From Mimachlamys varia (taxonomy: Eukaryota; Mollusca; Bivalvia; Pectinida; Pectinidae): a stretch of 64,000 bases of DNA. The notes below the pieces were generated by a model. The model saw only the letters and a list, made by a program, of their open reading frames with translations. It had not been told where the DNA came from and did no database searches. The stretch is taken from positions 11,294,001 to 11,358,000 of the forward strand of contig OX392534.1 in the NCBI GenBank assembly GCA_947623455.1, given 5' to 3'. Position numbers and translations under genes: made by a program. Position 1 is the first letter of the stretch; each line of letters opens with the position of its first letter. Shown in pieces: positions 45,845 to 57,875 of the stretch.

Positions 45845-46092
45845 AAGCCTCAGTTCTCACTTTGAGGCCATGACAAAATAACCTTGAATCTGACCTAGAT
45901 TAACATGGCAGGTGTTGTCGACGAAGAAGACGCTTAAACTTCCAGAGCACTTGTTTTATTGTCTTGTACTTATACAAGTGTATCCATGTAAATCCTTCTT
46001 TTGTTAATATGTTGTCCCTAGTTAAATCGCTTTTGAGTTCGGAATATGGTTTTGTTGACGCTTTGTTATTCTCTGATGTTATTTTAATAACT
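45845..46092 (+). mobile_element. Retroelement copy, 5'-truncated, plus orientation
   Basis: 'gcctcagttctcactttgag', 'acatggcaggtgttgtcgac', 'catgtaaatccttcttttgt' and 'tgttgacgctttgttattct', close to the family's 3' half. It lies in intron 13 of gene B, in antisense to the gene. Confidence 0.75.
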
Positions 46093-46110
46093 GACGAGGA
46101 GGAAGCGTAC

Positions 46111-46208
46111 CTTTGCTGCGTCGGTCGGTGACTGAAGGGTGTACACACCAATAATTTGCTGGAATCGACTTATTTGGACGATAACAAAGGCACACTTGAC
46201 GCCGTTAG
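46111..46208 (-). CDS. PLEKHG7: Gene B exon 13, PH domain
   Basis: Acceptor ttcttctttcag, 98 bp, donor aag|gtacgc. NGVKCAFVIVQISRFQQIIG then VYTLQSPTDAAK. The core SRFQQIIGVYTLQS is identical to gene A. Confidence 0.95.
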
Positions 46209-46322
46209 CTGAAAGAAGAAAAGTGTTATGTTAGATACTAGGAAACCTGATGTGGTTGAAAATGAAGAGACGGAAATATCTGCTAATGTCATACGGCTAA
46301 GGGAGTTTTTATAAGCCCGTAC

Positions 46323-46449
46323 CTGCAGCCTCTGATTGGCTGATGTCGTGAACACTGAGTCTGTCTAAGGCTACCGGCTGTTTGTGCACTGTGTACGTAA
46401 TTTTATCACATGACGCTTGTGCACCGCCAGCTTCTAGTTGGGACTGCTT
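46323..46449 (-). CDS. PLEKHG7: Gene B exon 12, PH insertion loop
   Basis: Acceptor gtaaaattcatt...acattacag, 127 bp, donor gcag|gtacgg. KQSQLEAGGAQASCDKITYT then VHKQPVALDRLSVHDISQSE. The second half closely matches gene A; the first is variable and three residues longer. Confidence 0.93.
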
Positions 46450-46884
46450 CTGTAATGTAAAATTCATTATTATGTATGTTTGTTGACACATAGCTTCACG
46501 CTGTTCATTTGATGTAATTCGGACACAGTGCTGTGTTATGTATAACACATTTCAAGGAATCGGTTTGTTTTCTAAGTGAATACTATGTATTCAAACTGAA
46601 TTTTATCTCTGCTTTAATCGACAGAATATGAAACATCTTCAATGCATAGAACGTCTTTCAATTTAATGAAAGAAAACGTTTAAACGTTGAATTACACAAT
46701 TTGATATCATTGACGTATGGAATCAAAATACCTTAAGAAACAAACTGTATTAACAATTACATCTGCTAATACGATCGCCTTTACATAGAAATACAAACAA
46801 AGGGAGAAAACTTGGTTTAGGCAATCTTGATCAAACATATTAAGGGGAAACAACTCGGGAAGAGTTACACATAAGATTATGTAC

Positions 46885-46967
46885 CTTTCTTGCAGATTTT
46901 TTGACTCTCGTTATCAAAAGGATGTCATCAAACAGGAATAGATAAACCTCGGTAGCTTTTGTGGATT
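46885..46967 (-). CDS. PLEKHG7: Gene B exon 11, PH domain
   Basis: Acceptor ttctgtttgtag, 83 bp, donor aag|gtacat. STKATEVYLFLFDDILLITR then VKKSARK, the third PH strand, as in gene A exon 11. Confidence 0.95.
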
Positions 46968-47119
46968 CTACAAACAGAAAAATCAGTTACAGACACAATA
47001 TCTTACACGTGTAGATGGACCCAGACCTCCAACATTTTGACTTTTGTAGATTCTACTAAGATTAACAGATAAAAGATAAAATATCTACCGTACACCAAGT
47101 GTGACTGGTTTTCATGTTT

Positions 47120-47386
47120 ACAACAGTATTTCAGTTCTCAATTGGAGGACGTAACATTTCCCTGGATGAGACCAAGATGTAAATGACAGGTGCCGTCGAT
47201 AAATCTAAACTGTTTACCCTTCTGAAACGCCTGGTCTTACACTTGTATTTTTTCAGTGGTCTCCCTGTAAATACTGTCTTTGTCATTTTGTTCGTAGTTT
47301 CAATCATTTCGAGTTCGGATTATGGTGTTGTTGACGCTTCTGTATTCTCTTATTTTTCTTTTACAAGAAAGCTAGAAAAACAGGTC
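47120..47386 (+). mobile_element. Retroelement copy, 5'-truncated, plus orientation
   Basis: 'cagttctcaattggaggacg', 'aaatgacaggtgccgtcgat', 'gagttcggattatggtgttg' and 3' end 'cttctgtattctcttattttt'. It lies in intron 10 of gene B, antisense. Confidence 0.75.
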
Positions 47387-47954
47387 CCTCGCATTCGGTA
47401 GTTAGAGTTGGAAGGTTTTAAAGGAAATGGTCGTCACCTGTGTTATATTTGGATTTGTTGGCTGGCGAGATAATCAATATTCTCTATCCGCGGCTCTGCC
47501 ATATATATATTAACTTTAATTCCATAGAAGATAAGGGGTGACAGCAACATAGAGCCAAATGTCGTCTTCCTAAGTTTGACCAGTTATCTCAACCCAGAGG
47601 AGACCAAGATATCATGATGAATGATAACAATTCTACGTCTTCCTCATTAATGCTTGACCGTATCGTGTAGTAACATGATCTACATGTACCGTTTTCAAGT
47701 TGATTTTTGGTTTGTTTTTGTTTTGTTTTCAGATTATGATATTTTCGCATCCTACACGCAAACGGAAAGTGTTCTGTATCAAGGCCAATAAACAAAAACA
47801 TGCTGACGTACATTTTGCATGATGGCTAGGTTGATACAAAACACATCACAGGAAATAGGGAAGAGCTGGGGAAAACTCAGTACAACTCTTGAGATGTAAA
47901 TTAAAAATACATCATTTCGCATTTAGGGCCGAGAGAAACAAACCAAAACCCTTC

Positions 47955-49440
47955 CCAAACCCACCCCTTCAAAACCTTTTCCGATTCTCACTTCTTCCAA
48001 ACCACCTCCCAATCTCACTCCTTCCAAACCTCCTCCCAATATCACCCCTTCCAAACCTCCTCCAATATCACCCCTTCCAAACCTCCTCCAATATCACTCC
48101 TTCCAAACCTCCTCCCAATATCACCCCTTCCAAACCTCCTCCAATGTCAACCCTTGCAGACCTCCCAATCTCACCCCTTCAAAACCTCCTTCCGATCTCA
48201 CCCCTTCCAAACCTCCTCCAATCTCACTCCTTCCAAACCTCCTCCAATCTCACTCCTTCCAAACCTCCTCCCAATTTCACCCCTACCAAACCTTTTCCCA
48301 ATTTCACCACTTCCACACCTCCCAATCTCACCCCTTCCAGACCTCCTCCCAATATCACCACTTCCAGACCTCCCAATCTCACCCCTTCCAAACCTCCTCC
48401 CAATATCACCACTTCCAGACATCCCAATCTCACCCCTTCCAAACCTCCGCCCAATATCACCCCTTCCAAACCTCCTCCCAATATCACCCGTTCAAAACCT
48501 CCTCCCAATCTCACTGCTTCCAGACCTCCTCCAAATATGACCCCTTCCAAACCTCCTCCAATATCACCCCTTCCAGAACTCCTTCAAATATGACCCCTTG
48601 CAAACCTCCTCCCAATATCACCCCTTCAAAACCTCCTCCCAATATCACCCCTTCCACACCTCCTCCCAATATCACCCCTTCAAAACCTCCTCCCAATATC
48701 ACCCCTTCCAAACCTCCTCCCAATATCACCCCTTCAAAACCTCCTCCAATTTTACCCCTACCAAACCTCCTCCAATATCACCCCTTCAAAACCTCCTTCC
48801 AATCTCACTGCTTCCAGACCTCCTCCAAATCTCACCCCTACCAAACCTCTTCCAAATCTCACCCCTTCGAAACCTCCCAATCTCATCCCTACCAAACCTC
48901 CTCCAAATCTCATCCCTTCTAAACCTCCCAATCTCTCTCCTTCCAAACATCCTCCCAATCTCACCCCTACCAAACACCTCCCAATCTCACCCTTTCTAAC
49001 CTCCTCCCAATCTCAGCCCTTCCAAATATCCTACCAATCTCACCACAACCAGACCTTCTCCTAATCTCACCCCTTCAAAACCTCCTCCAAATCTCACTCC
49101 TTCTAAACCTCCCAATCTCACCCCTACCAAACCTCCTCCAAATCCCACCCTTTCCAAACCAGACTGCCTCCCAATCTCACCCCAACCAGACCTTCTCCAA
49201 ATCTAACCCCTACGAAATCTCTTTCCAATTTCACCCCTTCCAAACCCCCTACCAATCTCACCCTAACAAGACCTCAACATTTCACCTCTACCAAATCTCC
49301 ACCCAAACTCACCCTACCAGACCTCCCGAACTTACCTCTACCAAACCTCCTCCCAATCTCATCCCTACCAGACTTCCTTCCATACTCGCCTCTACCAGAC
49401 CTCCTCTAATCTCACCCCTATCAAACATTTTTTCTAAACC
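47955..49440. repeat. 24-bp pyrimidine-rich minisatellite, 1.5 kb; G-rich on the gene B sense strand
   Basis: About 60 units of 'cctcccaatatcaccccttc' + 'caaa', with 23-26 bp variants and decay towards the gene B exon 10 side. On the minus strand, the sense of gene B, the unit reads with runs GGAGGAGG, GG and GGGG. It fills most of intron 10, starting about 50 bp after the exon 10 donor. Long frames on both strands are repeat artefacts. Confidence 0.95.
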
Positions 49441-49490
49441 CACAAGAACCAGGCTCCATCAAAACACCCTAACTCTATCAGACTACGTAC

Positions 49491-49584
49491 CAACAAGAGT
49501 GAGCTGTCCTTCGTGCAACAACTGTCGCTGTGGACAGGCCAGAAGTCGCTCACATGGCTGCTTCAGTAAGGTATTCTTCAGGTA
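49491..49584 (-). CDS. PLEKHG7: Gene B exon 10, start of PH domain
   Basis: Acceptor catgttcacag, 94 bp, donor gttg|gtacgt. YLKNTLLKQPCERLLACPQR then QLLHEGQLTLV. Same length and phase as gene A exon 10. Confidence 0.94.
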
Positions 49585-49973
49585 CTGTGAACATGACAAG
49601 AATAAAACGTATCAGAACATCAACTTATATCATACCTGAACACCTGTATTGGGTCTTTTCGTAATCAAGCGTTCTCCTATTTTTGTAGGTTTTTTTATGT
49701 TTATATATCATTATGGCATCGTTAGTTAACTACAGACACAGCGTTTTCAATATATAGTTTCCTGCATTTTTATGTCGGTTTCCTAGCAATGCACTGACGT
49801 CACAATGGAAATGACGTGCATACCTACCAATATGGGAGGCAACTCATGATTACAAACAAAACTGAATTGTATTAGATAATGACAACGTCTGTCTTTAATT
49901 ATATCAAATTCAGCCTTATATTGATTTTTCAATTGAATCTGTTTTATTGCGATGGTGTGATATTAAATCATAC

Positions 49974-50089
49974 CTCTGGAATGAAGACTCGAGGCTCCAG
50001 TTCTGTGACGGGAGGCCAGACTAGCTGTCTCTGTACTTCCTGCACTCGCTCGTAGTTCTTGACCCACTTGATTTTTTCTTCCATGTTCT
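49974..50089 (-). CDS. PLEKHG7: Gene B exon 9, end of DH and linker
   Basis: Acceptor gtgttatag, 116 bp, donor gag|gtatga. NMEEKIKWVKNYERVQEVQR then QLVWPPVTELEPRVFIPE. Length and phase equal gene A exon 9, which fixes the acceptor choice in the AGAG stretch. Confidence 0.93.
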
Positions 50090-50099
50090 CTATAACACA

Positions 50100-50765
50100 C
50101 AACGTAAACAAACTACTCAGCAATGTGACAAACTACACAACACGTCCGAATACAAACAACATTTCTACAAGTTACATATTTGTAAAACAAGTTACATATT
50201 TGTAAACAACATGACGACAAAAAACACCACAAACTACACAAGATACCGACAAACTGCACAACATGTCCACGAACAAACTACATGTCTACATACAAACTAC
50301 ATGTCTACATAAAAACTAACCAACATGAAGACACACTACGCGACATGTTGACAAACTAGACAACATCTTAGTAAACTAGACAACATTTCGACAAACTATA
50401 CAACATGTCAACATACAAACTACATGTCTACATACAAACTACATGTCTACATACAAACTAACCAACATGAAGACACACTACGCGACATGTTGACAAACTA
50501 GACAACATCTCAGTTAACTAGACAACATTTCGACAAACTATACAACATGTCAACATACAAACTACATGTCTACATACAAACTAAGCCACGTGACGACAAA
50601 CTAAATCACACTTCGACAAACAAAGTACAGAACAAGTCGACAAACTACACAACATGTCTACATACAAACTACACCATATCTCGACAATCTACAAAACAAA
50701 TCCACAAACTCCACACTATGTCAAAACAAAGACTACCGAAAAGTACAAACTACATTGTACACAGG
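50100..50765. repeat. Degenerate tandem repeat (acaaactacacaacatgtc)
   Basis: Units of about 20-24 bp built on 'gacaaactacacaacatgtc' and 'tacaaactacatgtctacat'. A block of about 180 bp (cgcgacatgttgacaaacta ...) is itself repeated at 50339 and 50480. It lies directly upstream of exon 9 in intron 8 of gene B, beginning about 10 bp from the acceptor. Confidence 0.85.
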
Positions 50766-51198
50766 ATATCCACATGAAAATAGACTGACATGAACAGTGT
50801 TGATATGTATTCGTTGTGTGTATTTGTGTCATACTCTGAATGTTATAAGTACACAAATTGCAGAATAATATGTTACAAATCTATCTATATGTTCAGACCA
50901 AACTAATAAAGTGTTTTTCACGACCTACAGAATTAGATAAATCTGTATTTCTACGTTATATTATCGTCATCATAAGTTAAATCAGAACGTCTCAGTAGAT
51001 GTGGACCTTCTAAACGTGCTAACTAACAAAAATTGGTTGTAGCACGCCAATAAAAATGAATTAGTTCAAACTTTAAGAAGGCAACAGTTTTAGGTATTGT
51101 CTGTCTTGTTGTGCCTCGGTTTTTTTTGTCAGCAAAATAGTCGAAATTGTGTTCTATTTGCATTAATTCTAAAATAAGAAACAAAGCATAGTACGTAC

Positions 51199-51373
51199 GT
51201 AAAGACATCTCCACTCTCTCAATGGAGTCGGTCAGCTGACTTATCTCTTCGTCACATTCCGTGTATTTCCGGATATTGCCGAGAAGAAGCGGGAGCTTTG
51301 TGCAGTGCTGCATGGGTGCTACCAACAAATCGGTAAGCTGAAGACGCTTACAGCGAGGGTCCTGCTCACACCA
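51199..51373 (-). CDS. PLEKHG7: Gene B exon 8, DH core including CR3
   Basis: Acceptor atttctcggttcag, 175 bp, donor ttac|gtacgt. WCEQDPRCKRLQLTDLLVAP, MQHCTKLPLLLGNIRKY, then a helix ending VEMSL. In the first 38 residues only four differ from gene A. It carries the same His and Leu in CR3 in place of the usual Arg and Tyr. Confidence 0.95.
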
Positions 51374-51570
51374 CTGAACCGAGAAATTAAAACACTTAGG
51401 TGATGCTGCTGTTATACATATAGTGTCAATTAAAATACATCTATGTAACACTGACAAATCGGTATACTGATAAAAACCTATTGATAGATAAAACAATATC
51501 TGGATTGCATAACCTAAGCATAGGACACAGATGTACAATGTATCAAGTATATAGAATAGTATAAAATTAC

Positions 51571-51687
51571 CCTTTCGAATTCTGTGAAATCATCATGACG
51601 GCGCAGTTTTTCCAGGTAGGTGAGGGCGTTTGTGTAGTTGAGGCAGTAGGTGTGATAGATATCGCCACCCTTGGAATGCGTAGAAAA
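51571..51687 (-). CDS. PLEKHG7: Gene B exon 7, DH domain
   Basis: Acceptor gaatttgttttgcag, 117 bp, donor agg|gtaatt. FSTHSKGGDIYHTYCLNYTN then ALTYLEKLRRHDDFTEFER. No array at this acceptor, unlike gene A exon 7. Confidence 0.95.
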
Positions 51688-52204
51688 CTGCAAAACAAAT
51701 TCATTAACATTACAGAAAATATGAAACATAAAAAACACGACAGCAGCATATTGTAAGTACATGTATTAGTTTCTGCTTTCATTTAAGCAAATTGGTGAAA
51801 ATTTATTTTAGTTTTATTGGGGTATGGAAAACCTTTTGTTTGCAAACTGAATGAATCCGCATAGCATAGTTTTTTTCATAACCCTTTGAAACTAAAAAAA
51901 AATAATTGACATCAATGTTTATAATTGATTTTTGAAACTTATTTTTCAAAATTCAAACATGTTTATGTACAATTTGACCGATCTAACAAAGGATTCTCTT
52001 TTACAAATCAATACGCAACGTCAATTCCCGCATTGTGACGTCATATTTTTCGTGCCATTTTCGGATTTCGTTTTCATAGAGGTATGAAAAGAAAATCTCA
52101 ATTAGTCATAAAGCCGCATTCTGTATACAATCAATGGAAACTTAATTATACTAATGTGAACATAGACATATAGACAGCATACCAATAGAAACTACCTCTG
52201 TATC

Positions 52205-52425
52205 TTTAAGTGATATGAAGGTAGACGTTTTTGAGTATGCTCATTAGTTTGTTTACTTGTTGTGATTGACAATGATGACTCGGTTCTCATTTTGCGGACT
52301 TGGTGTCTACTTGGATGTGACAAAGATTTACATGGTGGGTGTCGTCTGGTTTAATCGATTTTGAGTTTGGATTATGATTTTGTTAACGCTTCGGTATTCT
52401 CTCATTTATTTTCATGACTCCGTTA
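52205..52425 (+). mobile_element. Retroelement copy with internal deletion, plus orientation
   Basis: 'gatatgaaggtagacgtttt', 'gttgtgattgacaatgatga', then a jump from 'gtgggtgtcgtc' to 'tggtttaatcgattttgagt' and the 3' end 'cttcggtattctctcattta'. Confidence 0.8.
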
Positions 52426-52734
52426 GAGATATAACAGTAGATCTTCAAACAGTTTTATGATAGCATACCAAACAGTGAACACTCCATGATAACAACAATA
52501 AGTATATGACGATAAATAACATATTAAAACAAACACAAAGTATTAACATCTGTTTTATCAACATGCAGACATTTTACATGTTATGTCTTTGTGTCGTTGT
52601 TATACATTTGTTAACCTTGTACTCAGACCGGGCGGAGGCACATTTCTCGACAATACTTCTATACACACAGGTGCATGCTTTGTGCCGTCATGGACACAGA
52701 ATATGCTAACACCTATCGTTTAAATTTTGTAATC

Positions 52735-52908
52735 AGTTAAAATTTACATGTCCGGTGTCGTCGATGAAGCAGAAGACGCTTACTCTTCCCGAAAACCTGG
52801 TATTATTCTCTTGGAATCTCCTTTGTTCATATTTTGCCCCTAATTTAAGTTTGAGTTAGGATTATATTTTTGTTGACGTTTTGGTATTTTCTATTTTTTT
52901 TAAAGAGT
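52735..52908 (+). mobile_element. Retroelement copy, short 3' fragment, plus orientation
   Basis: 'gtcgtcgatgaagcagaaga', 'cgcttactcttcccgaaaac', 'tcctttgttcatattttgcc' and a weak 3' end 'gttttggtattttctatttt'. Confidence 0.75.
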
Positions 52909-53410
52909 ATACGGCTTAGTCTGTCCATTTTTCTTTTCATTTTCCATTACAGTTTGCCTGATAAGCCCACTTACACATTCTTTATCCGGTGTTTGGCTTT
53001 AATTTAAGAAGCCAGTGCTATTTCAACTAAGATGTTTCATTTACTGAAAATATTACAATCTGATTGGTCGAGACAAATTATTAATTGCATTCGTTTTAGC
53101 AATGAAACAATGTAGGGATGTTTCCAACGTCTTAGCAACGATTGAAAGAATGTGCAAATGTCAAAGTTGTGATGCTCAATGAACTATTTAGCAAGTGACA
53201 ATGCCTCTGGTGTCAGCCCTGATATCACTGCCACTTGAGGTGGAGGATCAGCGATATCCCTCGAATATCTGTCAGCTGAGACTGCAGTACCCGAGAAATG
53301 ATCCGATGCACTTTTACAAGCTAGCGAACTAAGAGCAAACGCACAATGCTTTTACAATGCACACTAAGTTCCATTAAAATTGCACGATAACTTTATAAGA
53401 AACACCATAT

Positions 53411-53634
53411 GATACTGTAAATAAACATATTTTAGCGTTAATCTTATTTTAGCGCTTTTCGGGCCGAAAATTTCCGCCGAATTATGATTGCGCTTATCGT
53501 AGTTACTGTACATTGCTTTCTACAGCCAGTATTGTGGTTGCGTCAACTTATCATCGCGCTTATACATTTTGTATGTTTAAATTCGGTTATACGCTGTAAT
53601 TTAAGTGCGCCAAAATAATTAAATTTACAGTATC
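53411..53634. mobile_element. MITE with inverted ends (gatactgtaaat...atttacagtatc)
   Basis: The left end gatactgtaaataaacatat and right end aaaataattaaatttacagt+atc are inverted repeats. Interior has repeated 'agcgctt/gcgctta' motifs and no ORF. Its ends recall those of the MITE at 19654-19896 (tactgta). Confidence 0.7.
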
Positions 53635-53748
53635 CCAACCAACAGACGACCATGTGATTAAGCACAAAGTAATGGGACTTTATGCTTTACGGTATGGCAT
53701 GCTCAAAAGTTAATCATCCTCCATTAAGTAACATAATAATATAAATAC

Positions 53749-53850
53749 CCTTTCAAACGCTTTCAGAAGAACCCGAGTACTCCCGAACTCCGTGGAGCTC
53801 ATGCCTTTCAGGAGAGCCGCAATAAAATCTTTACAGAAAGTGTAGCTCAC
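53749..53850 (-). CDS. PLEKHG7: Gene B exon 6, DH domain
   Basis: Acceptor ttcttttt...tttccaccag, 102 bp, donor agg|gtattt. VSYTFCKDFIAALLKGMSST then EFGSTRVLLKAFER. Same length and phase as gene A exon 6. Confidence 0.93.
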
Positions 53851-54327
53851 CTGGTGGAAAAAGAAGAAAAGTCATTAAACATTTATCTTAACAAAATTGA
53901 AAACAGTTAACATCTTGATTTTTAAAAAGTTCTGTCACGAAATACTGGAAGTTAAGTAATGCTTGGTTTTATTATACATTATGTGCATTGGAAGCACTGA
54001 CAAACCAGACTTGGCCAGGCCAGAGTTGGCCCTAGGCTACAGTATTAACGTCGGCCACATTAGACGGTCGCCTTTTCAGCACTCAAACGATCAGGAAGCC
54101 AAACAACATTATTTATCCCTGGCCCAACATACATAACGAAAGCCTACGGCAAGGGAGTCCTCTAAAAATTGATCATATTTCCTGATCCCGGACTCCAACA
54201 GGCAGCTATTTCAAAACGTGTACGCAGGAAGCATGGGCTCATTTTACCGTCTGTGGATTTCTTATTACATCTAATTTAACATATTTCCGTTATTATTACA
54301 AAGGTATATGTTATTATGTAAACGTAC

Positions 54328-54423
54328 ATAACAGATTTCGTCCAGGTTGCCGAAGAGATCCTGTGGTTCCGCGTACATGAGGTGGCCCTCTACCTGAACC
54401 TTCTTCAGGGGCTCCATAAAACA
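54328..54423 (-). CDS. PLEKHG7: Gene B exon 5, DH domain
   Basis: Acceptor ctgtttttatttccag, 96 bp, donor tat|gtacgt. CFMEPLKKVQVEGHLMYAEP then QDLFGNLDEICY. Same length and phase as gene A exon 5. Confidence 0.95.
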
Positions 54424-54529
54424 CTGGAAATAAAAACAGACTTACAGTACCGGTCACTCGTATTAAACCAGCATTCTTAGCTATCATTAATGCGATATAA
54501 ACACAAGTGTTAGCATTGCAATGATGACG

Positions 54530-55325
54530 TCAGGTTTTAGAGTTAACATTTAGATATATAACATATTAGGGTTTAGCGGGTAATAATAGGACTGATACGT
54601 CAGTATTCCTTATTTTAATATTAACTGTTAGGGGTTAACAGCTACTGATAGTAATTACATATCAGTTTTCGAACAGAACCTGGCACCTAGTTACTTGTTC
54701 CGAACCGCCATTGGTTACATTTATAGTTCAGGTTTTAAACATTTAAATATTTACAGCTCGGGTTACGGCTACGTTTAACAGTTTCTGGTACTTAAACTGT
54801 AATTACTAGTCCTGGACAGTCATTAGTTAAATGTATAGTTCAGGTTTTAAACTTTTAAATATTAACAGGAAGGTTTATGGCTAGGTTTTACAGTTCCTGG
54901 CTCTTAATTACTAGTCCTAAACCGCCATGAGTTAATATTTAAATATAGTTCAGGTTTTAAATATATAAATATTAACAGCTCGGGTTACGGCTAGCTTTAA
55001 CAGTTCCTGGCACTTACATTGCAATTTCTAGTCCTGGACCGCTATTATATATATTTATAGTTCAGGTTTTACTCTTCCGGAAGGTTTTACTCTTCCGGAA
55101 CACCTGGTCTTATTATCTTGTACTTTTGCAAGGGTCTCCATGTAAATCTTTCCATTGTTTAAATTTTGCCCCCGGTTTAATCAATTTTGAGTTTGGATTA
55201 TGATTATGTTGACGCTTCGGTATTCTCTTATTTTATTTTAAACATTTAGATATTAACTGGAAGGGTTATGGCTAGGTTTCAAAGTTCCTGGTACTTAATT
55301 ACTAATCCTAAACCGCCATTAATTA
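54530..55325. repeat. Tandem repeat, unit about 125 bp, 4-5 diverged copies, interrupted
   Basis: Units share 'tatagttcaggttttaaac', 'gggttacggctaggttta', 'acagttcctggcacttaa' and 'ctagtcctggaccgccatta'. A retroelement 3' fragment sits inside one unit at about 55071-55238, between 'ttcaggtttt' and 'aaacatttagatatta', giving its exact borders. Confidence 0.85.
55071..55238 (+). mobile_element. Retroelement 3' fragment nested in the 125-bp array
   Basis: Begins 'actcttccggaaggttttac' (a short internal duplication) and continues 'cttccggaacacctggtctt', 'ccccggtttaatcaattttg', 'gttgacgcttcggtattctc', ttattttattt. Extreme 5' truncation with an intact 3' end. The interrupted array unit resumes directly after it. 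Confidence 0.85.
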
Positions 55326-55934
55326 ATGTTAAAATATTCAGTCGAAGAGTAAGTGATATTTGAGAACCAGTATTGAGAATCAGTGGTCATTTTTGTACTG
55401 ACCAGCCAACTAATCAACAAGAAGTTAAACAGTTGTTACTTTATCATTCAGGTACAATGTACCGCCATACAGCTTTTGAGTTCCGATTATAGTGGTGTAT
55501 TGGTAAATTTACAATATGAAGTGCCTAGTGTTAAAACATCAATGAGCAAGATAACATAAGAACTTGTGTGCTCATGTAAGGGTCAAGTACATAATTACTT
55601 CGCTAACAGTATAGGAAAGGTAAGACTGACAGAAAGATTAGGGAAATAATTGGATTTCCGATCTGGGTATTAACGAGCACGAACAATTGCCGTCTTGGCA
55701 CGTGTAAAACTCGTACGTTTTATTACAGGTCTCCACCGTTGGTATTACATTAATTATTGGTTCTGCCAAGTGTCCGTTAGCAGCGTGAACACCTATTTGA
55801 CATTTCACCATCCAACATGTTATCAGAGGGCCTAGGGACAGCTAGTGGCCAATCGCCATCCATTTAAACTGTGGTTTGGTACTGCCCTTTAATAGGCGTT
55901 CTCCCGCTGATCGACCAAAGCTTCAAACCTTTAG

Positions 55935-56368
55935 AATGGCACGGCTTGTTCGCGTCTGGTGTACAGGCCGTTGTCCATTGTACTGTAAGTATGTCAGCTG
56001 CTTACGGCACAGGGATCGGGAGATACATAATGACTTTGAGTAAGTTTTATGGACACCATTATTGAGAAATATTTTGTATTCGTGTAGGCTAAGAAGGCTA
56101 ACGTTTAATGGTACAGTGTATTTTTTTGTGATTGAGAATGATGCCTTAGCTTTCACTTTGAGGACTAACATTTACATGAATGTGACCTAGATTTACTTGG
56201 CGGGTGTTTTCGATGAAGCAGAAGACGCATACTCTTCCGGAACACCTGCTCTTATTATCTCGTACTTTTTCAAATTCTTCGTGAGAATCATATGTCATAT
56301 TTTGTCCCACGTTTATTTGACTTTGAGTTCGGATTATGATATACTTTACACTTAGGAATTCTCTTATC
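55935..56368 (+). mobile_element. Retroelement copy with RT C-terminal remnant, plus orientation
   Basis: 'gtcagctgcttacggcacag', 'taagttttatggacaccatt', 'gaagcagaagacgcatactc', 'ccggaacacctgctcttatt' and 3' end 'aggaattctcttatctttc'. Frames broken. Confidence 0.78.
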
Positions 56369-56876
56369 TTTCAGTAAAAAAGCAATGTATCATAGTCCTC
56401 TCTCATGTAATTCTATCGGAGAGCAACTCTTGGTTGTTTCGTTCATGATGTCTATGGAAATGTACCTTTATCTTAATATAGCCACAGACATGACATGAAA
56501 ATGAATGAGATATAAGTGTTATGCAAGAAGATCCAATAATATACTTATTGCTAAAGTGTTCAATAGCTTACATGTGAAACATGTATACTTCCTGAAATAA
56601 CTCATATATATTATACTGCAAATACATTAATTCTTCAAAAGTTTATGACTCTTATCGCAAAACTGTAAGTCAAATAATTCTGGAAAAAAAATTAAAATAA
56701 AAAGTTATGCTTAAACAAGTTTTGTCTGTTGTATGTATTGCTAAAATAAATTGCTGAAATATGTCTGTCTGACATGCCATTCAACATAACAAGATCTATT
56801 TTCTCAAGATATTGGTCTTGAAATCCATATGTTAACATTTACATACTGATCACATGTTAGCAGATGAGATACATAC

Positions 56877-57029
56877 GTGTTTTAACACCATCAGGTGGTC
56901 TATCAGGAACACACATTCGCTTTTAAACAGCTCCCAAACCGCTTCACGTCGTTTCCGCTCCATGTCGGACAGACACATCTGCTCCGTCTGTTTGTCCGAG
57001 CTAGCTATCAGATCAGACCAGTGTAAGCT
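56877..57029 (-). CDS. PLEKHG7: Gene B exon 4, start of DH domain (CR1)
   Basis: Acceptor tgttctatcacag, 153 bp, donor cac|gtatgt. SLHWSDLIASSDKQTEQ, then ERKRREAVWELFKSECVFLI DHLMVLKH. 36 of 51 residues as in gene A. Confidence 0.95.
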
Positions 57030-57776
57030 CTGTGATAGAACAAATGCAGTATGTACAGTATATGTGAACACTCATTTGTCATCGATGACAATGGGTAGAC
57101 AATTAAAAATGTGTTCATTCATGAAACACATCCAGGTTAAAACCTGCTTTATTTTTTGTATTAATAGCGGTAATTATATAATATACATGTATCATTGCAC
57201 TCAACAAAACTGCAGCCATTTTACATGGTATAACTAGTGACTAAAATTAACCCATCACTTTGTTTAGGAAAACTCAATAATATTTGTTTGTGCGACTGGA
57301 ACACATTTATTGTTGTTTGTTATATACATGTGTGTGTATCATATCTTTCACTTAGCGACACGGTATAAGAAATGTAAAGGCACCATTGTCGTATTGGCCA
57401 ATCTCAACGATACTTCTTTCATACACTAGGAAGTACAATGATGCTTTGGTAAGTTTCAAGGAATAAACACTTGTCACAGACCTTTACGGCAGAGGCTCTT
57501 TCTAGATAAACACTCATCGGATACATTATTTAATAGGTTTGTGGTATTGGTAATGGCCTAAATATTCAATAGATACACTTTTGGCTCATAGCTTAATATG
57601 CAAATTAAAAATTAAAATATGCCTTATTCCAGTAAAGATTCGTTGAAACAGTTCATATAATTATACTTTCCTATAGAAAATGAATATTTTTCAGTTTAGA
57701 CCCGGAAAATTAATCATCCACAGTTGATACCTATCAGTATACAAAGATGTATATATATACTCGGGAAGCCACATAC

Positions 57777-57875
57777 CTTATACACAGCCAAGTAATTATC
57801 CTTAAACTCTGAGGGTTTCATCCCGGCCAGCACGTCCTCGAGTTTAGACAAGGCTTCCTTGCTCCTGGATTTCAT
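57777..57875 (-). CDS. PLEKHG7: Gene B exon 3, linker before DH domain
   Basis: Acceptor tatttctcctcgacag, 99 bp, donor aag|gtatgt. MKSRSKEALSKLEDVLAGMK then PSEFKDNYLAVYK. The Met is not a start: the frame is joined to exon 2 and the homologous residue in gene A is Ile. Confidence 0.92.

Noticed and set aside
47889..48999. Proline-rich (SKPPPNITP) 234-residue ORF and glycine-rich ORFs on the other strand
   Set aside because: 24-bp array read in several frames on both strands; it lies in an intron of gene B. Not an extensin-like or silk-like gene.
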